Below, one piece after another: positions 1 to 7,216 of a stretch of DNA of 64,000 nt. Source of the stretch: Nannocystis exedens (GTDB taxonomy: Bacteria; Myxococcota_A; Polyangia; Nannocystales; Nannocystaceae). Location: positions 9,252,001 to 9,316,000 of the forward strand of contig NZ_NETK01000001.1 of the NCBI RefSeq assembly GCF_002343915.1, read 5' to 3'. The notes under the pieces were generated by a model. It was not told the DNA's origin. It did not search any database and saw nothing but the letters and a program-made list of their open reading frames with translations. The position numbers were made by a program, and so were the translations under genes. Position 1 is the first letter of the stretch, and each line of letters starts with the position of its first letter.

Positions 1-1835
1 AAGGCGAGCTGTTCGACGCCGTGGCCGCCCTCGTCGAACGCGCGGAAGCTGCCGTCCTGCACGCGCCACAGGCGAACGGTGTGGTCGGCGCAGCCGCTGG
101 CGAGCCAGGTGCCGCCGGCGAAGGCGAGCGCCGTGACGCGCTCCTCGTGCGGGGCGAGGTCGCGGTGACGACCGGTGGCGAGCTCGGTGAGGCGCACGCG
201 GCCGTCGTCGCTGCCGGCGGCGAGCCAGTCGCCGCCGGGGGCGAGGGCGATGCTGGTCGCGGGCGCGGGGAAGCGATCGAGCTCGAGGCCGGCGCCGCTG
301 CGATCGATGCGGCGCACGCTGCCGTCGACGAGGGCGACGACGACGGCGCTGCCGTCCGCGAGCCACAGGAGCTCGAGCGCGGCGGCGGGCAATGCGACGG
401 CGAGCGGCGCGGTCGCGTCGAAGCGGCCCAGCAGGAGCGTGGCGGGCGGCGCGGCGCGAGCGGGGTGACGGCCGTCGGAGCCGGTCACCCAGGCCCGGGG
501 GACGCCGGCGAAGCTGCGACCGTCCGGCGAGGCGGCGAGGTGGACGGCGGCGGCGCGCGGGACGGCGTGCTCGGCGATCACGCGCCCGTCGAGCGCGACG
601 ATCCGCAGCCGGCCGCGGTCGTCGATCGAGGCGACGCGATCGTCGACGGACACGGCGAGGCCGGTGGCCGGGGCGGCGTGATCGGTGACGATCCGCCCGG
701 CGCGGCGCGGCTCGAACAGGCGGACCTCACCGGCGGTGGAGACGGCGAGGATCGAGCGCCCGTCGGCGAGCAGCTCGGCCTCGGTGACGACGCCCTCGAA
801 GCCGGCGTAGACCTCGCTGCGGCCGGAGGCGAGGTTCCACAGGCGGACGGTGCGATCGACGGAGCCCGACACGAGGCGCCGGTCGTCCGCCGAGAAGCTG
901 ACCATCTCGACGGGGCCCTCGTGGCCGACGAACCGCCGCACGAGCTCGCCGGTGCGCGTGGCGTAGACGTGGATGTCGGCGCCGACGGCGAGGGCGAGGC
1001 GATCGCCGGCGGCCGAGAAGGCGGGCCTGCGCGAGTGCGAAATGCCGTCCAGCGGACGGCGCGTCATGGTCGCGAGGTCCCAGTGCACGGTGGCGTCGTT
1101 GCTGAGCTGGAGGGCGACGTCGCCGTGACGATCGAGGAACCACTTGCCGGTCGCGCCGCGCGTGCGGGGGAGGTGTTTTTTTGCGGCGCCGTCGAGGTCG
1201 CGGACGTAGACGTCGCCGAGCTCGGGCTGGACGATCAGGCGGCGGCCGTCGAGCGAGAGGTACGAGCGACTCGGCCGCTCCTCGGGGGGCGTCAGCAGCT
1301 CGACGGCCGAGGCGCCGGGTCGCAAGATCCACGCCTCGCCGCCGATGGTGTGCGCGCCCAGGATGGCGCCGTCGGGGCGGAAGACGAGCTGGCGCGTCGG
1401 CGAGGGCACGGCGATCGTGGCCCGCGGGGCCCCGGTGCGGGCGTCCCAGAGCCGCAGGGTGCGGTCCTTCGAGACCGTCGCGATCTCGTCTCCGTCCCAG
1501 GTGTGCTGGGCGTTCCAGATCTCGTCGTCGTGGCCGACGAGGACGCGCGCCTCGCCGCTGGCGATGTCCCACAGGCGGGCGGTCTTGTCGTCGCTGGCGG
1601 TGACGAAACGGGCGCCGTCGGGCGAGACGCTGATGCGGCTGACATAATCGGTGTGGCCGTGGAAGGCGCGCGAGATCCCGCGGGCCTGGGCGTCGGCGAC
1701 GAGCTCGCCGACGCCGACCTCGCCGCCGAGCCGCTCGCACAGGGCCGCGGGGCCGCCGGTCGTGGTGTCGGTGTCGGCGGTGGTGGCCGTGGTCTCGTCG
1801 GTGGTGCCGGTCACCGGCTCGGTCGTCGGCCCCAT
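1..1835 (-). CDS. WD40-repeat protein with Thr-rich N-terminus (3' end outside window)
   Basis: The frame is open on the minus strand from a stop at 1961-1959 to the window edge. From its N-terminus it reads a Thr/Pro/Asp-rich linker (about 1958-1745), then a stretch containing CERLGGEVGVGELVADA (about 1739-1690) that resembles the first helix of a group 1 truncated globin, then a long run of WD40 blades. Typical blade signatures are visible, such as ISVSPDGARFVTASDDKTA followed by RLWD, and later DRTVRLWNLASG. WD40 propellers are protein-interaction scaffolds, and in myxobacteria they are often fused to kinases or secreted proteins. No ATG lies in frame before about 1835 and no signal peptide is visible, so the true 5' end is probably lost at the mosaic junction described for 1938-2463. 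The WD40 call is secure; the start and the overall product are not. Confidence 0.75.
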   Translation of the reverse strand, partial: MGPTTEPVTGTTDETTATTADTDTTTGGPAALCERLGGEVGVGELVADAQARGISRAFHGHTDYVSRISVSPDGARFVTASDDKTARLWDIASGEARVLVGHDDEIWNAQHTWDGDEIATVSKDRTLRLWDARTGAPRATIAVPSPTRQLVFRPDGAILGAHTIGGEAWILRPGASAVELLTPPEERPSRSYLSLDGRRLIVQPELGDVYVRDLDGAAKKHLPRTRGATGKWFLDRHGDVALQLSNDATVHWDLATMTRRPLDGISHSRRPAFSAAGDRLALAVGADIHVYATRTGELVRRFVGHEGPVEMVSFSADDRRLVSGSVDRTVRLWNLASGRSEVYAGFEGVVTEAELLADGRSILAVSTAGEVRLFEPRRAGRIVTDHAAPATGLAVSVDDRVASIDDRGRLRIVALDGRVIAEHAVPRAAAVHLAASPDGRSFAGVPRAWVTGSDGRHPARAAPPATLLLGRFDATAPLAVALPAAALELLWLADGSAVVVALVDGSVRRIDRSGAGLELDRFPAPATSIALAPGGDWLAAGSDDGRVRLTELATGRHRDLAPHEERVTALAFAGGTWLASGCADHTVRLWRVQDGSFRAFDEGGHGVEQLA

Positions 1836-1937
1836 GGTGGTGGTCGTCGTCGGATCGCCGGTGGTCGAGGTGGTCGGCGGATCGGTGGTCGGCGCGGCGG
1901 TGGTGGTGTCGTCGGTGGTCGAGCCGGTCGTGTCGGT

Positions 1938-2047
1938 GGTCTCGCTCGCCGACGACGGCTACGACGGCTCGATCGCCAGCATGGCCTGCGCCCTCCTCGA
2001 CGTGCCCGACGACGGCATCAACTTCGTCGCCGCGGTCACTGCCACCC
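1938..2047 (+). pseudogene. Inverted fragment of a P-domain (proprotein convertase P-type) lipoprotein
   Basis: The plus strand here encodes about 35 residues containing ADDGYDGSIASMACALLDVP. This resembles the opening strands of the P/Homo B domain found in secreted Nannocystaceae lipoproteins. The sequence stops matching after FVAAVTATLA, where the expected continuation (a DHTWVGDL-type strand) is missing. It is flanked on the minus strand by a globin C-terminal piece (2047 upward) and a Thr-rich linker (1938 downward), so it looks like a small inverted block. There is no start codon or promoter of its own. The family match is from memory and moderately confident; the pseudogene call is inference. 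Confidence 0.45.
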
Positions 2048-2463
2048 TCGCACATCGGCCCGAGGGCGCCGAGGATCGCCTCCTGATCGGTCGGGGCGAC
2101 GCCGGCGGTCTCCATCGCGGTGACGAGGTCGGTGACGAGCGCGCCGAAGTCGTTGATGTCGATGCCGACGTCGTCGTTGGCGTCGACCAGGCCCTCGTGG
2201 GCGGCGGCCATGGTCCTGCACTCGTTGCCGGCGCCGACGCCGGGGTCGATGCCGGGCGGGGCGTCGACCTCGAGGCCGTACTTGGTCGGGCCGTCGATGC
2301 CGCCGACCTGGCGCGTGAGACAGGTGTTGAGGCGCGCGAAGTCGGCGGCGCCGAAGAAGCCGTTGATGGCGACGTCGAGGGCGACGTTGTCGACGAACGA
2401 GCCGGCCTGGCCCGGGGCGCCGATCGGTCGCGCCGCAGTGCCGGGTCCGCATCCTCGAAGCAT
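2045..2463 (-). pseudogene. Truncated-globin (group 1) fragment, probably lipoprotein-type
   Basis: Reading from 2463, residues 22-139 resemble a group 1 truncated haemoglobin. FVDNVALDVAINGFFG matches helix B/C. LNTCLTRQVGG fits the E region. MAAAHEGL carries the likely proximal haem histidine (residue 89). TDQEAILGALGPMC is the typical C-terminal helix. The A helix is missing here, but a matching piece (CERLGGEVGVGELVADA) lies downstream on the same strand at about 1739-1690, so the globin appears split and out of order. After about 2047 this frame loses all resemblance to protein, although it stays open. Globins of this type bind oxygen or NO. Whether this is a real rearranged gene or an assembly chimera cannot be told from the sequence. 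Confidence 0.55.
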
Positions 2464-2584
2464 ACACCCGCGCGCTGGGGCGCACCGAGCTTTCTGAGGC
2501 GCAGCCCACAGATCGCGGCGCGCGCCCGGCAGCGCCTGTCCGATCGGCCAGCCGAGCGGCGCGAGGTGTTATGCTCGTGGGGTG
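2464..2584. promoter_or_regulatory. Divergent intergenic region
   Basis: This 120-bp gap separates the leftward globin/WD40 block from the rightward DUF6940-like gene and must hold the promoter of the latter. No convincing -35/-10 pair or operator palindrome was recognised. Confidence 0.3.
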
Positions 2585-3187
2585 ATGGATCGCTTCACGT
2601 TCACGTGCGAGCCGCCTGATGGCGATGCGCGCCGCCATCGGCTGTCATCAGGCGCCACGGCGGTGTCCTGGGCGGAGTTCGCGGCCGGTCTGCGCGCCGA
2701 TCGGGGGCTGCGGGCGCGGCTCACCGAGACGCTGGCCGCGAGCCCGTATCCGGCGTTCTTTTGGGAGACGCCGGGGGTGTCGGCGAGGTCGACGGCGCAG
2801 CCGTTCGAGATGGTGGTGGTGTCGGCTCCCCACCTGGCTCGCGCGGAGCCGTCGCCGACCGCGTTCGCCGAACACCTCGAGCCGGACGGCCCGGCGGTCC
2901 GCACGTTCGCCAACCTCGGCGGCGACGCGACGCTGGTGGTGCCGCGACCGCTGACGGAACACGCGGCGTACGGCCACCTGGCGGCGTTCGTCCGCGGCGC
3001 GCCTGCCGGGCAGATCGACGCGCTGTGGCAGGCCGTGGGCGCGGCGCTGGTGGATGCGTGGGCGCGCAGCCCGGCGCCGGTGTGGCTGAGCACGTCGGGC
3101 AGCGCGGTGCCGTGGTTGCACGTGCGGCTCGACGCGCGGCCGAAATACTACGTGCATGCGCCGTACCGGGCGATCCGCGAGGGGTGA
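2585..3187 (+). CDS. DUF6940 family protein
   Basis: A 200-residue soluble protein without a signal peptide or membrane segment. Conserved blocks of the DUF6940 family are visible in order: PAFFWETPGVS near residue 57, PFEMVVVSAPHLA near 75, FANLGGDATLVVPRP near 110, AYGHLAAFVRGAP near 130, and the C-terminal WLHVRLDARPKYYVHAPYR. The biochemical function of the family is unknown to me. The name rests on remembered motif similarity. The ATG at 2585 follows an overlapping GTG at 2582, and the ATG is preferred. The gene is monocistronic and is followed by the purine-rich repeat region at 3200-4090. Confidence 0.7.
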   Translation: MDRFTFTCEPPDGDARRHRLSSGATAVSWAEFAAGLRADRGLRARLTETLAASPYPAFFWETPGVSARSTAQPFEMVVVSAPHLARAEPSPTAFAEHLEPDGPAVRTFANLGGDATLVVPRPLTEHAAYGHLAAFVRGAPAGQIDALWQAVGAALVDAWARSPAPVWLSTSGSAVPWLHVRLDARPKYYVHAPYRAIREG

Positions 3188-3199
3188 GCTGCATCGGCG

Positions 3200-4090
3200 A
3201 GGCCCGCGATAAAGGTGGTGGGGACTCGATGCAGGAGAGGCGTAGAGCAAGAGCTCAGCGAGCTCGATGCATGAAGGGATAGGAGTGAGCGCAAGGCGGT
3301 AGGTGGGGCTGCCTCTGCGAGGCTTGCGGTGGTGGCGACGCGATGCAGCAAGGAAGTAGAGAGAACCCAAGGGCGTAGAGCGATGGCGGTGCGCGGGGCA
3401 GTGGGCGCAAGGGCAGAGGAGCGAGCGGGTGGTGGCTCGGTGCAGCAAGGGAGAAGGGCGAGCGCAAGACGGTAGGTTGAGCTGCATCTGCGAGATTTGT
3501 GGTGGTGGCGATGCGATGCAGCAAGGAAGTAGAGAGAACCCAAGGGTGTAGAGCGATGGCGGTGCGCGGGGCAGTGGGCGCAAGGGCAGAGGAGCGAGCG
3601 GGTGGTGGCTCGGTGCAGCAAGGGAGAAGAGCGAGCGCAAGACGGTAGGTTGAGCTGCATCTGCGAGATTTGTGGTGGTGGCGACGCGATGCAGCAAGGA
3701 AGTAGAGAGAACCCAAGGGCGTAGAGCGATGGCGGCGCCGGGGTGAGCGGTGCAGCAAGGGCGAAGAGCGAGGGCAAGAAGGTAGGTTGGGCTGCATCCA
3801 CGAGGCCCGCGAGATAGGCGGTGGTGACGACGCGATGCAGCAAGGAAGTAGAGAGAACCCAAGAGGTCGCTCGGTGGGCGCAAGAGCGTAGGAGCGAGCT
3901 CGGTGCAGCAAGGGCGTCGAGTGAGCGCAAGAGGTAGATGGGTGCTGACGGCGACTCGGTGCAGCAAAGAAGTAGAGAGCGGGCAAGGGCGTAGAGCTGG
4001 GGTCGGCGCGCGGAGCTCCCCAAAGCTCGGCGAGCGCAAGAGCGGAGGAGCGGACCGCTGAAGCTGGCGCGTAGAGGAGCGCTCGCGCGT
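3200..4090. repeat. Purine-rich minisatellite, about 173-bp period with internal sub-repeats
   Basis: An imperfect tandem array. The landmark AGGAAGTAGAGAGAACCCAA begins at 3351, 3524, 3697 and 3843, giving periods of 173, 173 and 146; a degenerate copy lies near 3967. Each unit contains shorter sub-repeats built around TGCAGCAAGG followed by AGTAGAG or GAGAAGAG, so the array has a higher-order structure. The plus strand is strongly A+G rich. Because 173 is not a multiple of 3, the same peptide would appear in successive frames, and the open frames on the minus strand are not credible genes. There are no spacers, so it is not CRISPR. Degraded copies extend to about 4090. Confidence 0.85.
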
Positions 4091-4427
4091 CGTGATTCTC
4101 TTGCGTGTTCGCCTGCGGCTGCAGCAAGCGGGTCGCGACGGCGACTCGCCGGGGTGCATGGTCGAAAGCGCGCCGGTGAAGCGTGAGCGGCCGCGGCGAC
4201 TCGCGCATGCTCGAGAATCACGCGAGGCGAGCGAGTCGGCGGCTGCTCGCGCGCATGGAGCTGTGGGCTTGCGATCCGACGCTGCAACGAGCGAGTCATC
4301 AGCTCGCGCTCCTCCGCGAGCGTCGACCGCGGCCTGCATCGGCATGACCGGCCGAGATCGCGGCGAACTCTGCCGGGAGCGGCGCGAGCGGTCGCTCGAC
4401 GGCGATCGCGGCGATGTGGTCGCGCGA
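4091..4427. other. Non-coding stretch after the minisatellite
   Basis: No credible gene was found between the repeat array and the 3' end of the pseudouridine synthase gene. It contains degenerate GCGAGCGAG-type sequence but no clear terminator. Confidence 0.4.
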
Positions 4428-5771
4428 TCAGCCGAGGGCTGCGGCGAACGCGGGCGGGAGCGGGGCGGTGATCGGCAGCTCGCCGGCGATCGCGGCCGAG
4501 AGGTCGAGGCGCAGCGCGTGCAGGTAGAGGCGATCGGCGGGCTCGCCGCCGTAGAGCTCGTCGCCGAGGATGGGCAGGCCGAGCCACGCGAGGTGGACGC
4601 GGGCCTGGTGGCGCCGGCCGGTCAGCAGCTCGAGCGACCACAGCCGACGCGGCCCCGGCGGGCTGTGCGGCTCGACGCGCGTGTGCGCGGGCTGGCCGGT
4701 GCGGCGCACGGCCATGCGATCGCGGCCGAAGCCGGGGCCGAGCGGGGCGCGGACCTCGACGGTGGTGGCGCTGACGGGCGCGAGCCAGAGGTCGGGCGGG
4801 GGTGGCCAGACATGGTCGAAGGGGCATGTCGTGACGGCCATGTAGCACTTGCCGACGCGGGCGGCGGCGAAGGCCTCGCGGGCGGCGACGAAGGCGGCGC
4901 GGGTGCGGGCGAAGGCGACGACGCCCGAGGTGCCGCGGTCGAGGCGATGGACGGCGCCGCCCTCGCGCGCGTCGAGGCCGGCGGCCACGCACTCGGGGAA
5001 GTCGACGGCGACCCGGTCGGCCAGAGCCGGCGGGTCGTCGGGCCGGAGGCGGTGGGTGTGCAGGCCGGCCGGCTTGACGACGTAGACGAACGCGTCGGTG
5101 GCGGCGAGCAGCTCGGGGCCTTCCACGGCGATCGCCGGGGCGGCCGGGGCGGCCAGCTCGAGGCGCTCGCCGGCGCGGACGCGGTGCGACGGCGGGGCCC
5201 GCCGACCGTCGACGGTGAGCCGCCCGGCGAGGGCGAGCTCCCGCGCGACCCGGCGCGACAGGCCGGCGAGGCGTCGCCCGAGGACCACGTCGGCCCGTGC
5301 GCCGTCGTCCTCGGGCCCGGCGACGCAGGCGAGCCGCGTGCTGGAGCGGTCCCGAGCGGCGCCGAGGTCGGGGAGCGCGTCGTCGCGGCGGCGGGCGTCG
5401 CGGGCGGGGGGGGCGTCATTCAGGGAGCGTGCGTCGGGGCGCGCGTCGTCGCGGCGGCGGGCGTCGCGGGCGGGCGGTGCGTCATTCGAGCAGGGTGCGT
5501 CGGAGCGCGCGTCGTCGCGGCGGCGGGCGTCGCGGGCGGGCGGTGCGTCATTCGAGCAGGGTGCGTCGGAGCGCGCGTCGTCGCGGCGGCGGGCGTCGCG
5601 GGCGGGCGGTGCGTCATTCGAGGAGGGTGCGTCGGAGCGCGCGTCGCCGGGCCGGCGCGAGGTCCTCGTCGCGCCTCCGGCGGACCCGGCCTCGACGTGC
5701 CCCGGGGGACATGTCGTATCGGCCCTGTCCGAGGGGACATGGCTTTGGGGACCTTTCCTTTTGCGCGTCAC
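4428..5771 (-). CDS. RluA-family pseudouridine synthase with repetitive N-terminal extension
   Basis: Isomerises uridine to pseudouridine in rRNA or tRNA. An S4-like RNA-binding segment (DVVLGRRLAGLSRRVARELA to VRAGERLEL, about residues 145-205) precedes the synthase domain. The catalytic motif HRLDRGTSG places the nucleophilic Asp near residue 278. LLTGRRHQARVHLAWLGLPI and GDELYGG are the usual C-terminal landmarks. The GTG at 5771 overlaps the moeA stop (GTGA) and gives 447 residues, about 100 longer than usual. The excess is an N-terminal Arg/Asp/Ala-rich tract made of about four copies of a 22-residue repeat (66-bp units, 5415-5680) plus a hairpin-bearing leader. The real start could lie after the repeats. 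Target site unknown, so no symbol is given. Confidence 0.85.
   Translation of the reverse strand: MTRKRKGPQSHVPSDRADTTCPPGHVEAGSAGGATRTSRRPGDARSDAPSSNDAPPARDARRRDDARSDAPCSNDAPPARDARRRDDARSDAPCSNDAPPARDARRRDDARPDARSLNDAPPARDARRRDDALPDLGAARDRSSTRLACVAGPEDDGARADVVLGRRLAGLSRRVARELALAGRLTVDGRRAPPSHRVRAGERLELAAPAAPAIAVEGPELLAATDAFVYVVKPAGLHTHRLRPDDPPALADRVAVDFPECVAAGLDAREGGAVHRLDRGTSGVVAFARTRAAFVAAREAFAAARVGKCYMAVTTCPFDHVWPPPPDLWLAPVSATTVEVRAPLGPGFGRDRMAVRRTGQPAHTRVEPHSPPGPRRLWSLELLTGRRHQARVHLAWLGLPILGDELYGGEPADRLYLHALRLDLSAAIAGELPITAPLPPAFAAALG
5400..5680. repeat. 66-bp tandem repeat inside the RluA-family gene
   Basis: The landmark GTCATTC recurs at 5415, 5481, 5547 and 5613, an exact 66-bp period. 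On the coding (minus) strand each unit encodes 22 residues containing NDAPPARDARRRDDAR. The middle two units are almost identical, which suggests recent amplification. Because the unit is a multiple of 3 the reading frame is kept. Confidence 0.9.
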
Positions 5772-7216
5772 GCGACCCCGGGGTCGGCGAGGACCAGCGC
5801 GTCGGCCTCGGCGCCGGCGGGCAGACCGGAGCCGGGCGGAACGAGGACGAGGAGGTCGCAGCCGCGCAGAGAGGTGAGGGCGCCGGAGACCTGGCTGGGC
5901 AGCGGCTCGGCGCGGCCGTCGACCAGGCGGGCTCGGACGCAGTGGGTGCGCCGCCCGGCGCCCTCGGCGGGGCCGGCGAGGACGACCCGCCGGCGCGGCC
6001 GCTCGACCTGCTGGTGGCCGCGCAGGCGGCGCAGGGCGGGGCGGGCGAACAGCTCGAAGCCGACGTAGGTGCTGGCCGGGTTGCCGGGCAGGGCGAACAC
6101 CCACGCGTCGCCGAGGCGGGCGAACGCCAGCGGCCGGCCCGGCCGCAGGCGGACGCGGCGGAAGATCGGCTCTGCCCCGAGCGCGAGCAGGGCCGGCCAC
6201 ACGAGGTCGTGGTCGCCGACCGAGATCCCGCCGCTGACGAGGACGACGTCGGCGCCGGCGGCCGCGTCGGCGAGGGCCCGGCGCAGCGCCTCCGGCTCGT
6301 CGCCGACCCGCCCGAGGTCGCGCACGTCGGCGCCGGCGGCCTCGGCCTGGAGGGCCAGCATGAGGCCGTTGCTGCTGACCACCTGACCATGTCCCGGAGG
6401 ACAGCCGATGTCGACCAACTCGTCGCCGGTGCAGAGGACGGCGACCCGCGGGGGCCGGTGGACCAGGACGTCGGCGTGGCCAGCCCCGGCCGCGAGGGCC
6501 AGGTCGCCGGGGCGCAGGGCTGTCCCGGGGGCCAGGATCTCGACGCCGGCGGCGAGGTCGCTGCCGGCCCGGCGGACGAAGTGGCCCGGCCGGATCTGGC
6601 CGGCGCGGGCGAGGTCGACCCGCAGGCGCTCGCCCTCGCGGCGGACGTCCTCCTGGGCGACCACGGCGTCGGCCCCGGGCGGCAGGACGGCGCCGGTGGA
6701 GATCCGCATGGCCTGGCCGGGTCCGACCTCGGCGGCGGAGGGATGGCCCGCGGCGCTCTCGCCGACGACGGCGAGCTCGACCACAAATGTTCCGGAGGAC
6801 CTGTCTTTGCGAGGCCCGCCCGCGCCGGGGATCGTGGCTGCCCCGGGGGACAGATCGATGGAAGGCACGCTCGCGCCGGGGGGCGTGGCTGTCTCTGCGG
6901 ACAGGTCGGCGGGGGGCACGCTCGCGCCGGGGGGCGTGGCTGTCTCTGCGGACAGGTCGGTGGCAGCCGCGCCGCGGGCCGTGGCTGTCCCTGCGGACAG
7001 GTCTTCGCCTGTCCGCGGGGACAGGTCGGCGGCGCGCACGGCCCAGCCGTCCATGGTGCTGACGTCGGCGCCGGGCATGGCCCAGCGGGCGTGCAGCGCC
7101 TCGGCGAGGACGCAGCCGCGGGCGGCCCGCAGGGCCCGTCGCTCGCCCGGGAGGGGGGCGCAGGCGGACAGGACGCGCGCGAGGGCGTCGGCGAGCTCGA
7201 GGTCGTCGGCCGTCAT
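5768..7216 (-). CDS. moeA: Molybdopterin molybdenumtransferase MoeA
   Basis: Inserts molybdate into adenylylated molybdopterin to form the molybdenum cofactor. The 482 residues show the family order: VSTMDGWAVRAAD near residue 45, RISTGAVLPPGADAVVAQED, FVRRAGSDLAAGVEIL, the MogA-like core VAVLCTGDELV, VSGGISVGDHD and FALPGNPAST. The ATG at 7216 overlaps the stop of the upstream lytic transglycosylase gene (ATGA), so the two are translationally coupled. Unusually, about 75 extra residues sit between MDGWAVRAAD and LAVVGESAAG. They are made of 17-residue repeats such as ADLSAETATPPGASVP, encoded by repeated TGTCC/GGACA hairpins (6790-7030). Everything else looks intact, so activity is plausible. 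Confidence 0.93.
   Translation of the reverse strand: MTADDLELADALARVLSACAPLPGERRALRAARGCVLAEALHARWAMPGADVSTMDGWAVRAADLSPRTGEDLSAGTATARGAAATDLSAETATPPGASVPPADLSAETATPPGASVPSIDLSPGAATIPGAGGPRKDRSSGTFVVELAVVGESAAGHPSAAEVGPGQAMRISTGAVLPPGADAVVAQEDVRREGERLRVDLARAGQIRPGHFVRRAGSDLAAGVEILAPGTALRPGDLALAAGAGHADVLVHRPPRVAVLCTGDELVDIGCPPGHGQVVSSNGLMLALQAEAAGADVRDLGRVGDEPEALRRALADAAAGADVVLVSGGISVGDHDLVWPALLALGAEPIFRRVRLRPGRPLAFARLGDAWVFALPGNPASTYVGFELFARPALRRLRGHQQVERPRRRVVLAGPAEGAGRRTHCVRARLVDGRAEPLPSQVSGALTSLRGCDLLVLVPPGSGLPAGAEADALVLADPGVA
6790..7030. repeat. Hairpin-derived 51-bp repeats inside moeA
   Basis: Successive CTGTC(T/C)CTGCGGACAG-type hairpins lie about 51 bp apart (landmark GTCTCTGCGG at 6891 and 6942), followed by perfect hairpins at 6985-7000 and 7009-7026. 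They belong to the dispersed TGTCC-loop-GGACA family and encode the extra low-complexity segment of MoeA in frame. Confidence 0.8.

Noticed and set aside
3200..4090. Possible CRISPR array
   Set aside because: Units are 120-173 bp with no unique spacers of constant length and no cas genes nearby.
2648..4992. Long open frames on the minus strand through the minisatellite, with repeated Ser/Leu/Arg-rich peptides
   Set aside because: The 173-bp unit shifts frame, so the same peptides appear in three frames. Composition is low-complexity with no start signal or known domain. This is a by-product of A+G-rich DNA lacking minus-strand stops.
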